DNA from: a virus
Length of the DNA stretch: 22,657 bases
Strand: one strand, 5' to 3'
IMG/VR virus record: IMGVR_UViG_3300006919_000500
Location: 1-22,657 of that record
This document shows, piece by piece, positions 7,255 to 15,006 of this stretch. How positions within the stretch are numbered: position 1 is the stretch's first letter; each line of letters starts with the position of its first letter. The position numbers and the translations under genes were made by a program. The notes beneath the pieces were generated by a model that ran no database searches, had not been told where the DNA came from, and worked only from the letters and a program-made list of their open reading frames with translations.

Positions 7255-10200
7255 TGGCTACGCTAGAAACAGTAAATATTAATGATATATTAGGGGTAAA
7301 TCTCATTAATCCGATGTTAATAAAAAAGGGTGTCGGAGATAATGATATTGAGCCTGAACCTACAGAGCCTAAAGAAACAACTGCTGAAGAGTTTATCTTA
7401 CCGCCTGTTACTGACACAAGACCTGTAAACCCTAAGATTAATGAAACTGTTAATATAAATGATATTTTAAAAACAAAACCTTTAGTTGCTCCACAAGGAC
7501 CAGACAACTCTTCTTTTATAAATATACGTAAAGTAATTCAAGAAGACTTTAACAACAGAAAACTTATTAAAGAAGATATACTCAATAGCCCTAAACTTAT
7601 GGAAGTAGTAAGGACTAGTCTTGAGGCTAGGTTTGCCCCAAGTGTCGAGCTAAAAAAAGCAAAGAGGATTGTAACAAGAGCACTTGGTGGAGCAGCGGGT
7701 GGTTTTTCTAAAGACTATCGTAATATGTCTGACGAAGATGTATTTGAAACTTGGCAAAACTATCAACGTGCTTTTTCTGCAGTACAATCAACAACAACTG
7801 TTAATGAAATGGTTTACGGTTACAGAGCTTCTGATGATATAAAAGCAAAACTTGCTTCTGGTTATTTACTCTTTAATCAAATGGATAATGCATTTACTGG
7901 TGAAGGTTCTTGGTCTGAAATGGGAGATGCACTTGTGGACTACACGAGGTTTACAGTAGCTGACCCTACTACTCTTCTTAGTTTTGGTCTTGGCAAGGTT
8001 TTCCAACAAATTGTAATGAAAACTGGAGCAAAAGTACTTGGTTATAGGGCATTAATGAACACTGCACTTGATACTGCAATTAAACAAGGTGCTACAAAAA
8101 TTTCTGCTAAAAGAGCTATAGGTACGGCAGCACTTAAAGCTACACCTTATGCTACTGCAGATGCTTTGTTTGCTATCGGTTCTGATGCAATGCAACAAAT
8201 GCAACTTATTAACGTAGGTATTCAAGGAGATGAATCTAAAACATTTTCCGAAAACTACAATAAAACACAAGGAGCATTTGTAGGTGTAGGAACTTTATTT
8301 GTTATACCTATAATGGTAGCTGCAAGTGCTTCTTTGAAAGAGTTACGTAAAGGCCCACTATCAAAAACCTTTCTCGCTTATAAAGACTTTGATGAAAGTC
8401 TTTTAAAGTTAACTCCAGAGAAAGCTGCTGAAAATTTAAACGTCAAAGTTAAAGGTAATATTAAATTAGATTATGTTGATGAAAGTTTTGGTCTTATCAA
8501 GGGGGAAACTAAAGACTTTTTAGTCTGGGAAAAATTAAAGGATGAGTCAAAAAAAATAATATCTAAAAGTGGTGAAAAATACACTGATACAGAAGTAACA
8601 AATTCTTTTTTTATGTACTTATTTAATGGTAATGGTAAGGGTGGAAAGGGTTATGGTCAAGCACTTGTTGATGCAGGATACACTTCGCATGATGCACTTG
8701 TAAAATTGTATGGAAATCAAACAGCAGTATTAGCACAGACACTTACATTTTTACAGCCAAAAAAAGTAACTCAAATAATTAAAAAGTTTGAAAGTGATAC
8801 AGGTTACAAATTAAATTTCTTAACTAAAGATGGTAAAGTTCCTGGCAGTAAAGCAACTCCAGAAACTTTAAAAGCTCATCTTACTAGACAGACTTCTTCC
8901 GCTGGATCAAGCCTACAACTTATTCAATCCTTAAGCCGTTCTGTAGAGGGAGAAGCAGTTAATATTATTGGGCTTCAACTAGGGAGAAAGGTTGTAGGTT
9001 TAAATAAAAAAGCTTTTGACCCTGAAGCACCTATGAGAAATAGGTATGGGTTATCTATTTATAAGAGAATGATTACTTCTCACTTAGCTACTACTGGCGC
9101 AAACATAAAAGGTTTTACTGCTTTAATTGGCTTGAATACAGCAGCAGACTTTGCAACCGCAGCTATTGATATAAGTCAAAGTGCTATTGCCAAGTTAGCT
9201 GGTAAACCAGATGCAGCAATAAAATACTACACCAGAGCTAAGGGTGGTGTACTAGGTGGTATCCGTAGGGGTTTTGATGTTGTATCCCCAGACATACCAA
9301 TAGAGTATGCAAACAAGATACTTGCATTAAAGCCAGAAATGGCAGTAAAATTATTCAGAGATGTAACTGGTGATGGTGGCTATAGAGATGCTCTAGGAGA
9401 TTTTAACCTTGATAAAATTGTGTATGGACCTGATGGTTTTAAAAAAATAGCAGGGGATGTAGAAAGGGCAACTTGGAAAACTGTAGATGGAGTAACTAAA
9501 GGTGCTCAGACAATTACTATGGTTAGATTACAAGATGAAATTACTAAACGCTGGGCTTTTGGTACAAATGTAAACATGGGTATAATGCGTGAGTATGGTA
9601 TGACCCCTGAAGTTTTTTTCTCTAAGAATAAAGAGAACTGGGCTGCTGTTGAAATGTCTTCCGATAAATTCATGGAACTTTTGGAAAGAGCTACGTTTAG
9701 AACTATGCGAGAAACTGCATCAGTTAATTGGTCTACGTTACCAGCAAACAATGCATTTAGATCAGCAGCTAAATCTATTGAGGGGTTTACTAACAGAAGC
9801 CTATTAGGTTATGTAATTCCCTTTGGTAGTTTTCTTAATACCACAATAGCAACTATGGGAGATTTGAGTGGTGTTAACGCACTAAGGTCTTTATATGGAA
9901 AAGCTACTGGTAAACCCGTGGACTTTGCTAATCCAACAACGGCAGAAGCTTTTGGTAAAATGGCTGTAGGTTACACTGCTTTAGCTGTGGGTATTCACTA
10001 CGCAAGAGAAGATATTAAAAATAATATACCAGTTAATCAAAGAGAAAGGGGAGATGGTTCTATAGAAGACACGCAGTTTGATTGGCCTGAATCTACAATA
10101 AATGTACTGTCTCGTATAATGGCCGCAGGTTTAGGTGATAGTAATAACCCTCTTGACTTTGACCGTAGTAAAGTTTCTTCTGATTTATACACAGAGTTAG

Positions 10201-11024
10201 CTAAACAACTGGGTGGTCAGTCTTTAAGAGATTTAAAAGACTTTGAAAAAAGTTTGTGGCAAGTGGGTCAAGAGGTTTTAGACTCTGATACAATACCTGA
10301 AGCTGCAGGAAAAATAATTATCCCTGTACTGTCTAAGCCTATACAAGGTGTGACAAGACCCCTTGATCCTATAAATCAGGTGTGGGGTTTGGTATCTGAT
10401 GGTAATATGAATCCTGATTACAGACAGGGTGCGAAGGTACAAAACCAAATGCTACGTTATATAAATAATATAGCAGCAGAGTTTGGTGTGGGGGATGACT
10501 TACCAAAAAGAGCTTCCCCAACTAAAGGTCTGTATATTATACCAGATATATCTAAACAAATAATGACAAGGACTGTTCAAAATGCTACTCTTATGGAAGA
10601 GCTTATGAACGCTGCTGATATGGACACTTGGAAAGCTATACGTTTTAATGGCCCCCCAGAAATAAAAAATAGAATGGATGCTATAGCAGCCCCACTATTT
10701 GAATCTATAAGTTTTAAATACTTAAATAGAAATAAAAATTATTTCTCATTACCTATGAAAGATAAAAAAGTTATGCTTAGGGATATAACAGAGGAAGTTA
10801 AAAAGAAAGTTATAGAAACTATTGAAGCTGGATTACCTAAAAGTTTAAATTTAGTTAGGGTTTTATCTGGAAAAAACAAAGATAAAATAAAAAATATTAT
10901 GGAGAATTTAAACATAGAGGGTAGTCTTGAAGACCTACTAGAAGAAGAAGATGGGTTGAACACACTAATGAAAATTCAAACCCACCTAGATAACTACGAT
11001 GATATATACAAAAAGACTAGGTAG
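7254..11024 (+). CDS. Large internal virion (ejection) protein candidate, 1256 residues
   Basis: The size is close to T7 gp16 (about 1300 residues), which forms part of the DNA-ejection tube through the cell envelope. No transglycosylase motif is visible in this protein; that activity seems to be on the 278-residue neighbour. The nonapeptide ETVNINDIL occurs twice near the N-terminus (residues 5-13 and 64-72). Hydrophobic stretches lie at about 343-360, 848-870 (RSLLGYVIPFGSF) and 903-915, consistent with a protein that meets membranes late in infection. The rest is long helical sequence with charged ends. It is the last gene of the + strand block and stops one base before the opposing block. 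The ejection role is inferred from size and neighbours, not from a recognised domain. Confidence 0.75.
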   Translation: MATLETVNINDILGVNLINPMLIKKGVGDNDIEPEPTEPKETTAEEFILPPVTDTRPVNPKINETVNINDILKTKPLVAPQGPDNSSFINIRKVIQEDFNNRKLIKEDILNSPKLMEVVRTSLEARFAPSVELKKAKRIVTRALGGAAGGFSKDYRNMSDEDVFETWQNYQRAFSAVQSTTTVNEMVYGYRASDDIKAKLASGYLLFNQMDNAFTGEGSWSEMGDALVDYTRFTVADPTTLLSFGLGKVFQQIVMKTGAKVLGYRALMNTALDTAIKQGATKISAKRAIGTAALKATPYATADALFAIGSDAMQQMQLINVGIQGDESKTFSENYNKTQGAFVGVGTLFVIPIMVAASASLKELRKGPLSKTFLAYKDFDESLLKLTPEKAAENLNVKVKGNIKLDYVDESFGLIKGETKDFLVWEKLKDESKKIISKSGEKYTDTEVTNSFFMYLFNGNGKGGKGYGQALVDAGYTSHDALVKLYGNQTAVLAQTLTFLQPKKVTQIIKKFESDTGYKLNFLTKDGKVPGSKATPETLKAHLTRQTSSAGSSLQLIQSLSRSVEGEAVNIIGLQLGRKVVGLNKKAFDPEAPMRNRYGLSIYKRMITSHLATTGANIKGFTALIGLNTAADFATAAIDISQSAIAKLAGKPDAAIKYYTRAKGGVLGGIRRGFDVVSPDIPIEYANKILALKPEMAVKLFRDVTGDGGYRDALGDFNLDKIVYGPDGFKKIAGDVERATWKTVDGVTKGAQTITMVRLQDEITKRWAFGTNVNMGIMREYGMTPEVFFSKNKENWAAVEMSSDKFMELLERATFRTMRETASVNWSTLPANNAFRSAAKSIEGFTNRSLLGYVIPFGSFLNTTIATMGDLSGVNALRSLYGKATGKPVDFANPTTAEAFGKMAVGYTALAVGIHYAREDIKNNIPVNQRERGDGSIEDTQFDWPESTINVLSRIMAAGLGDSNNPLDFDRSKVSSDLYTELAKQLGGQSLRDLKDFEKSLWQVGQEVLDSDTIPEAAGKIIIPVLSKPIQGVTRPLDPINQVWGLVSDGNMNPDYRQGAKVQNQMLRYINNIAAEFGVGDDLPKRASPTKGLYIIPDISKQIMTRTVQNATLMEELMNAADMDTWKAIRFNGPPEIKNRMDAIAAPLFESISFKYLNRNKNYFSLPMKDKKVMLRDITEEVKKKVIETIEAGLPKSLNLVRVLSGKNKDKIKNIMENLNIEGSLEDLLEEEDGLNTLMKIQTHLDNYDDIYKKTR
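7266..7292 (+). repeat. First copy of ETVNINDIL motif
   Basis: This encodes residues 5-13 of the 1256-residue protein. The identical nonapeptide recurs 59 residues later, with four synonymous codon differences. Confidence 0.85.
7443..7469 (+). repeat. Second copy of ETVNINDIL motif
   Basis: This encodes residues 64-72 of the same protein. The amino acids match the first copy exactly while the codons for Thr, Val, the first Ile and the second Ile differ, so the match is kept at protein level. Confidence 0.85.
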
Positions 11025-11028
11025 ACTA
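11022..11028. other. Tail-to-tail junction of the two gene arms
   Basis: The + strand stop TAG (11022-11024) and the - strand stop (CTA on the + strand, 11026-11028) are separated by one base. I saw no hairpin with a T-run on either strand near the junction. Terminators, if any, must lie inside coding sequence or be absent. Confidence 0.8.
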
Positions 11029-11247
11029 ATCATCGTTTAACATAAAGTCAGCCCAGTCATAAGCCTCACGTTTTAAATCAGCCTTGTGCATAGAACTGGG
11101 GGATCTTGAAATCAAAGCAGCCATCGCTTGACCAGCTAGATATCTACGAGATGTCAATGGCTTGTCTTTTAGCGGTGGCTTTATCTTTTTCTGAGTATAC
11201 TTTTTAGCCTCTTCTTCAAGACTGTTTATTTTTTTTATTCTGTTCAT
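11026..11247 (-). CDS. Small basic hypothetical protein, 73 residues
   Basis: The function is not recognised. The N-terminal half is strongly basic (many Lys and Arg, residues 3-33), and the C-terminal half looks helical and ends with acidic residues (FMLNDD). ATG 11247 is preferred over a TTG six codons upstream because TTAAGG sits just before it, although the spacing is short (three bases). The 5' end overlaps the RMF-like gene by 32 bases in another frame. It is the last gene of the right-arm message. The basic charge would allow nucleic-acid binding, but no known fold is evident. Confidence 0.6.
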   Translation of the reverse strand: MNRIKKINSLEEEAKKYTQKKIKPPLKDKPLTSRRYLAGQAMAALISRSPSSMHKADLKREAYDWADFMLNDD

Positions 11248-11389
11248 ATACCTTAACTCTCTCAAGGTTTAAGAAGTAGGCTTTGTTAAAGCCCATCTCC
11301 CATTCCCTGTTATCTTTAGTTTGGGCTTGGTATGGATTACCAAGTTTACCAGCCTTGAAAGCTACTCTACCTTGTTCGTAAGGTTTCAC
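11216..11389 (-). CDS. RMF-like small protein, 57 residues
   Basis: This small gene starts at GTG and reads MKPYEQGRVAFKAGKLGNPY at its N-terminus. The pattern A13-G14-x-x-G17, N18-P19-Y20, R28-x-W30-x-x-G33-F34-x-x-A37 matches the spacing of key residues in ribosome modulation factor (AG-x-x-G, CPY, R-x-x-W-x-x-G-W-x-x-x-A), and the length is close to E. coli RMF (55 residues). RMF binds ribosomes and promotes inactive 100S dimers. Phages and plasmids carry related small proteins whose roles are mostly unknown. The GTG overlaps the DUF3310 stop (GTGA) and has a strong AAGGAG site eight bases upstream. Ribosome binding here is an inference from the motif only. Confidence 0.65.
   Translation of the reverse strand: MKPYEQGRVAFKAGKLGNPYQAQTKDNREWEMGFNKAYFLNLERVKVYEQNKKNKQS
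11386..11389 (-). other. GTGA start/stop overlap (DUF3310 to RMF-like gene)
   Basis: The GTG start (11389-11387) and the TGA stop of the upstream gene (11388-11386) share two bases. This arrangement usually means translational coupling. Confidence 0.8.
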
Positions 11390-11679
11390 CTATGCTTCTC
11401 CTTCATTGCTTCTAGCATCTTGTTTAGATACCACTGTGCTTTTTCCATGTCTTGAACAGGATTACCTTTGTAACCATGTCGATGTTGATACTTAATCATA
11501 TTCCCCTGGCAGTATGATATAAAACCATCTAGTGTTAGCACCTGCTTAATATAGTCAATACACTCAACACCACCCCCTAGATTGTAGTGTGCAGGTTTAT
11601 TAACTGCATCATAGCTTAATATATCCCCAAGGTCAAGTGTTGTTTCTCCATTAATTGTTATTGTATCTATATTGTCCAT
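11386..11679 (-). CDS. DUF3310-family protein, 97 residues
   Basis: The protein matches the small phage DUF3310 family: NKPAHY (27-32), C40-I-D-Y, then Y56-C-x-G-N60-x-I-K-Y64 with R67, and a final D-x-x-K-A-x-W83-Y84-L85 helix. These proteins are often labelled as nucleotide-kinase-like in phage annotations, but I know of no firm biochemical role. The first 22 residues are an extra acidic, Thr/Asp-rich leader. AAGGAG precedes the ATG by six bases. Its place after the ribonucleotide reductase genes is compatible with nucleotide metabolism, without proving it. Confidence 0.85.
   Translation of the reverse strand: MDNIDTITINGETTLDLGDILSYDAVNKPAHYNLGGGVECIDYIKQVLTLDGFISYCQGNMIKYQHRHGYKGNPVQDMEKAQWYLNKMLEAMKEKHR
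11398..11403 (-). promoter_or_regulatory. Ribosome-binding site of the RMF-like gene
   Basis: AAGGAG lies eight bases before the GTG at 11389, inside the end of the DUF3310 gene. It is one of the stronger Shine-Dalgarno matches in the window and is the main reason to accept this short GTG-started gene. Confidence 0.7.
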
Positions 11680-11689
11680 AGTAGTCTCC

Positions 11690-12139
11690 TTATGCTATTT
11701 TAATTAGTTCTGCTTCAGTGTATGGTATATGGTAAAAGGTTTCTCCATCTGGTATTCTTGGACCAAAGGCTTTCTTTAGTGCTCCCTCTGTCATCTGAGT
11801 ACCGTTTACTTTCCATGCCTTGTCATAGTGTCTGTTGAGAACGTAGAAGTTTAGGTTGTCTACTTGATCTTTATACTTCTCTACTAGTCTCTTCTTCCTT
11901 CCTGGAATACGTAACTCTCTCCAGTGAGGGGGCCAGTCATTATCCCACTGGCCCTTACGTTCTACCTCACTAAAATAGATTACATTATCTTTCTCAGAGG
12001 TTACATCTGCGTAGTAGTCTTCCTCTGAGTTTATTATTGTATGCCCCTCTGCCTCTAAGTGTTTGATAAGAGCTTGCTTAGAAGGTTCATCTACTCTGTC
12101 ATATACTTCTTTTCTAAAAGGTCTTGTGTAAGTATTCAT
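11690..12139 (-). CDS. Possible PD-(D/E)XK-type nuclease, 149 residues
   Basis: This is a small protein with a possible restriction-endonuclease-like core: Asp45 (YYADV), a hydrophobic strand, then E58-V-E60-R-K62, which supplies the D...E-x-K pattern. A basic segment (RIPGRKKRLVEKY, 77-89) and a strand (NLNFYVLN) follow, as in some small nucleases of this superfamily. The assignment rests on a short motif and could be wrong. AGGAG lies seven bases before the ATG, and the start is one base after the reductase stop. Among two other nuclease genes, it could help degrade host DNA or resolve replication branches. No substrate can be read from the sequence. Confidence 0.55.
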   Translation of the reverse strand: MNTYTRPFRKEVYDRVDEPSKQALIKHLEAEGHTIINSEEDYYADVTSEKDNVIYFSEVERKGQWDNDWPPHWRELRIPGRKKRLVEKYKDQVDNLNFYVLNRHYDKAWKVNGTQMTEGALKKAFGPRIPDGETFYHIPYTEAELIKIA

Positions 12140-12140
12140 G

Positions 12141-14042
12141 TTAAGCTCCTATATCTACGATTTCACATACGTCACCAGAACAGGCTAGGGTTTGACTACC
12201 TGCAGTGTTGTCCTCTTCTTCATACACTGAAAGCTTACTCCAGTCAATAGCCTTTGGCATTAAACTTAAAAGATTGTTGTAGACACTCTTACCTACCTCT
12301 TGGTATGGTGCTTGCTGATAGGTGTGTTCGTTATAAGGTAAGAATGATACACCACTCATTTCATCAAAGTGCTCATAGACAAAAGCACCTACTGTAAACC
12401 ATTCATCTTTCTTCACGTTGACTGTAATGCTTGGCTTATGCTCACACCATGCTCTTTGATAAGCTAACCAAATCTGTAGCTGCTCAACAGCAGACAGGTC
12501 AGAAGTAACAATAGCATTGTCAGGTGACTTAACAGGGAAGCTAAACACTGTAGTAGCATCAGGCTTCATTACATCAGGCTCACTAGGCACTCCTTGGTCT
12601 TTCATAAACTGTGTTAAGGGGTCTTTGTTGTCTCCCCTGACAGTTCTAATATAGTAATCGGAGTGTCTTGCATGTATCCCAGAGGCACTGTCGACAAGTT
12701 GCGAGACTGTCCCTGATGGCTTAACACAGGTGATAGCTGTTGAAGCAGGTATACCCAAATTATCAGCCCACTTAGCGTTAGTAGTAACAGAAAGCTTACG
12801 TAATTTTTCAAGAGTTTTCTCCAGTTCTGGACTAGCAGTGGTCATCAAAGGGTTATCCATTATCCCTGTGAGAGACACACCGAGCAGTCGTTCTTCTTCT
12901 GTATTTCGCTGCCACATCTTTCGCAGATATGGGAACTTTGTGTACGTGCTTTGGATCGTCCCAAGTATTGTGGCGAGCTTGACTTTTCGCTCCAAGTCTT
13001 TAACCGTGTCAGTGGATCGTACCACAACTTCCGTAAGATTACAGAACTGGTATGGCCTAAGTATGATTTCGCTGCAAGGATTTGTACCAAACTCAAAATT
13101 AGAATCCCGTCTACCATATTTCTCAGCTTGTTTTTTACTTGCTTGCCTATTGAATATACCACGTTCACCACTTCCTGATTCTACTAGTGACATCCACTCT
13201 CTCATAAAAGAGATGGAGTCTGGTTTCTCTGTATAACTCACAGAGTTATTAGCTAAGGCACGTTGAGGATCATTATCCCACCATGCACCTGACTTAGCGT
13301 GACGCATACGGTCATCACTTAGATTAGATAAGGATATCATAGCTGAACGTCTTACACCACCTACTACAACTATTTCACCTATCTTACACATAAGATCGTG
13401 ACATTCAATAGAAGATAGCTTACGCCCTTGTGCATTTTTAAAAATAGTTATAGAGAAGTTGAATAGATCAACTAGAGGTGCAGGACCACTAGCTCTACCA
13501 CCAAAAGTTTTAAGTCTTGCACCAGCAGGACGTACACGAGAGATATCCCATTGAGGTATCTCACCAGCCCAGAGGAGAGCCAACACTTGTCTAAAAGCCT
13601 TAGCCCAACCTTCCTTACTATCCTTGACGACAACAGTCGTTTCGCTCTGGAACAACTCAGGCACATCTGGGAGATCACTGATGAACTGCCTCTCTACACT
13701 AAAGCCCACGCCAGTGCCACACAAGAGGATGAACATAGCCTCGTCAAAGGACTTAGGGTCATCAACAGGTAGATAACTACAGTTGTAGCCAGCAGTATTG
13801 TCACGCTCTAAGGCAGGGCCACTAGTCATCATAGCCCTCATAGATGGCATAACTTCTAGGCCCAGTATAGCTTGCTCAATACTTGAGGATGTTGCTGCAT
13901 CCACATGGGGTGCTACTACATTAGTTATGTAGCGTGATACTGTCTCAGTCCAGCTTTCTCTACGTCCTTCCTCTTCTAACCACCTAGCATAACGTGAGGT
14001 GTGAATAAAAGATTGGTAGTCTGTTGGTAATAAATTATTCAT
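12141..14042 (-). CDS. nrdJ: Adenosylcobalamin-dependent ribonucleotide reductase (class II, monomeric type)
   Basis: It reduces ribonucleotides to deoxyribonucleotides using a radical made from coenzyme B12, without a second subunit. The key residues of the Lactobacillus leichmannii-type enzyme are visible: Cys88 (YNCSY) and Cys334 (QFCNL) as the reducing pair; Cys323 with Glu325 in NPCSEI, the radical site; and the C-terminal CSGDVC pair (Cys621, Cys626) that recharges the active site. The 11- and 5-residue spacings of these cysteines match that family. At 633 residues it is about 100 shorter than the Lactobacillus enzyme, mostly before the radical cysteine. The start overlaps mazG by four bases. 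It would need host B12 and a host or phage thioredoxin; no such reductant gene is in the window. Confidence 0.95.
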   Translation of the reverse strand: MNNLLPTDYQSFIHTSRYARWLEEEGRRESWTETVSRYITNVVAPHVDAATSSSIEQAILGLEVMPSMRAMMTSGPALERDNTAGYNCSYLPVDDPKSFDEAMFILLCGTGVGFSVERQFISDLPDVPELFQSETTVVVKDSKEGWAKAFRQVLALLWAGEIPQWDISRVRPAGARLKTFGGRASGPAPLVDLFNFSITIFKNAQGRKLSSIECHDLMCKIGEIVVVGGVRRSAMISLSNLSDDRMRHAKSGAWWDNDPQRALANNSVSYTEKPDSISFMREWMSLVESGSGERGIFNRQASKKQAEKYGRRDSNFEFGTNPCSEIILRPYQFCNLTEVVVRSTDTVKDLERKVKLATILGTIQSTYTKFPYLRKMWQRNTEEERLLGVSLTGIMDNPLMTTASPELEKTLEKLRKLSVTTNAKWADNLGIPASTAITCVKPSGTVSQLVDSASGIHARHSDYYIRTVRGDNKDPLTQFMKDQGVPSEPDVMKPDATTVFSFPVKSPDNAIVTSDLSAVEQLQIWLAYQRAWCEHKPSITVNVKKDEWFTVGAFVYEHFDEMSGVSFLPYNEHTYQQAPYQEVGKSVYNNLLSLMPKAIDWSKLSVYEEEDNTAGSQTLACSGDVCEIVDIGA

Positions 14043-14401
14043 CTGTTGTCACCACTCCCATGTAATGTATTATTTTCTTTACGTTTCTTTAACTTAGCTA
14101 AATTATCTGCTGCTACGTCACCCATGTTTAAACCTAAGTCCCTACAGATTGCAGCAATGTACCACAGACAATCTCCTAACTCACTGCCTATATCTTCCTT
14201 GTTTAGCTTACCATCCCTTACAATCTTCTTTACCTTGTTTGCTACCTCACCTGCTTCACCAGCAAGTCCTAGCGTAGGGTAGAGTATCTGTACAGAGGCA
14301 GGATAAATAGCTGTACTAGCTGATGCATTTTGATACTCAGTAAGAGTTAAGTTTGCTTTGTTATAGAAAGCAAAGGCTTCTATATCAGTTTGGTTTATCA
14401 T
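14039..14401 (-). CDS. mazG: MazG-like nucleotide pyrophosphohydrolase, 120 residues
   Basis: A short all-helical MazG-type domain splits nucleoside triphosphates to monophosphates and pyrophosphate. The metal-binding pattern is visible as E49-A-G-E52 and E74-L-G-D77, followed by the family-typical N100-L-A-K-L segment with basic residues. It has one MazG domain, unlike the two in E. coli MazG. Phage copies are thought to clean the nucleotide pool or affect starvation signalling. ATG 14401 is preferred, with AGAGGG upstream, over a GTG two codons earlier. The ATGA overlap with the reductase gene suggests coupled production of two nucleotide enzymes. Confidence 0.85.
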   Translation of the reverse strand: MINQTDIEAFAFYNKANLTLTEYQNASASTAIYPASVQILYPTLGLAGEAGEVANKVKKIVRDGKLNKEDIGSELGDCLWYIAAICRDLGLNMGDVAADNLAKLKKRKENNTLHGSGDNR

Positions 14402-14588
14402 TGCCACCCTCTAGTAATTGTTTTAGTTCTGCAGACTTTGCTTTTTGAACAGCATTAACACACTGTGTCATATGGTCCAGTAAAGCTATTGTGCTTGTAC
14501 CATTATTAAGCACGTCTACTATACCATTCTGTTCATCTGTTAAGTCTTCACGTTTATACTGTTTATCGTCTAGTGTTATATTAGTCAT
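14385..14588 (-). CDS. Small hypothetical protein, 67 residues
   Basis: The function is not recognised. The start MTNITLDDKQYKREDL, with a beta-hairpin-like I-x-x-D-x-K-x-Y element followed by one or two helices, resembles small unnamed proteins of marine phages and cyanobacteria (DUF6447-like); I hold this only weakly. The gene overlaps mazG by 17 bases and the preceding 53-residue gene by eight bases, so it is part of the same coupled string. No catalytic or metal-binding residues stand out. Confidence 0.6.
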   Translation of the reverse strand: MTNITLDDKQYKREDLTDEQNGIVDVLNNGTSTIALLDHMTQCVNAVQKAKSAELKQLLEGGNDKPN

Positions 14589-14742
14589 GTTTTATTACCT
14601 CACATTCAGTTAGGGCTATATCATCTATATCATACAGAGCAAGCTCTATCAACTCTTTAACTACATTGCAGTTGTTACCTGATACCTCTAAAAAGTTAGC
14701 CGACTTGTCCACTTGGATTATTATTCTTATTTCATAAGACAT
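14581..14742 (-). CDS. Tiny hypothetical protein, 53 residues
   Basis: This short gene fills the space between two larger ones. It begins MSYEIRIIIQVDKSANFLEV, looks like a strand-strand-helix protein and ends in an acidic stretch (DIDDIALTECEV). I do not recognise a family. AGGTG lies about seven bases before the ATG. Its 3' end overlaps the next start by eight bases, as expected of a real member of the operon. The tight packing and clean reading frame are the main evidence that it is a gene. Confidence 0.6.
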   Translation of the reverse strand: MSYEIRIIIQVDKSANFLEVSGNNCNVVKELIELALYDIDDIALTECEVIKHD

Positions 14743-14775
14743 TCAGAAACACCTAGTTATACCTTTCTTTACTCA

Positions 14776-15006
14776 TTAGTCAACCTCTCCGTCTATAACT
14801 AGAGGTTCTATATTTTTAGAGAAGTATTTTTGCCACTGACAAATATCATCTAAATCTTCAAACCAAAAATTAAAGTGCTCTATTTCACCATCAACCTCTA
14901 CCTTACAAACAATAAAGAATTCAGCACCGTCAGGGAAGTCCTCATCGTCAGGCATTTCATCGACAGAGATTGGTCCTTCTGTTATATCCCAGACTTTAAT
15001 TACCAC
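14776..15006 (-). CDS. Acidic hypothetical protein, 76 residues
   Basis: The function is not recognised. The protein is very acidic (many Asp and Glu across its length), with a predicted beta-rich middle (FFIVCKVEV, then FNFWFEDL). Small acidic phage proteins of this kind sometimes mimic DNA or bind host enzymes, but nothing specific supports that here. It starts at GTG, with AAGGAG eight bases upstream, and overlaps the nuclease gene by 11 bases. The good ribosome-binding site argues that the GTG start is correct. Confidence 0.65.
   Translation of the reverse strand: MVIKVWDITEGPISVDEMPDDEDFPDGAEFFIVCKVEVDGEIEHFNFWFEDLDDICQWQKYFSKNIEPLVIDGEVD

Noticed and set aside
12730-13236. 168-codon + strand frame inside the reductase gene
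   Set aside because: It is antisense to the conserved reductase core, including the Cys323/Cys334 region, and has no protein-family signal of its own.
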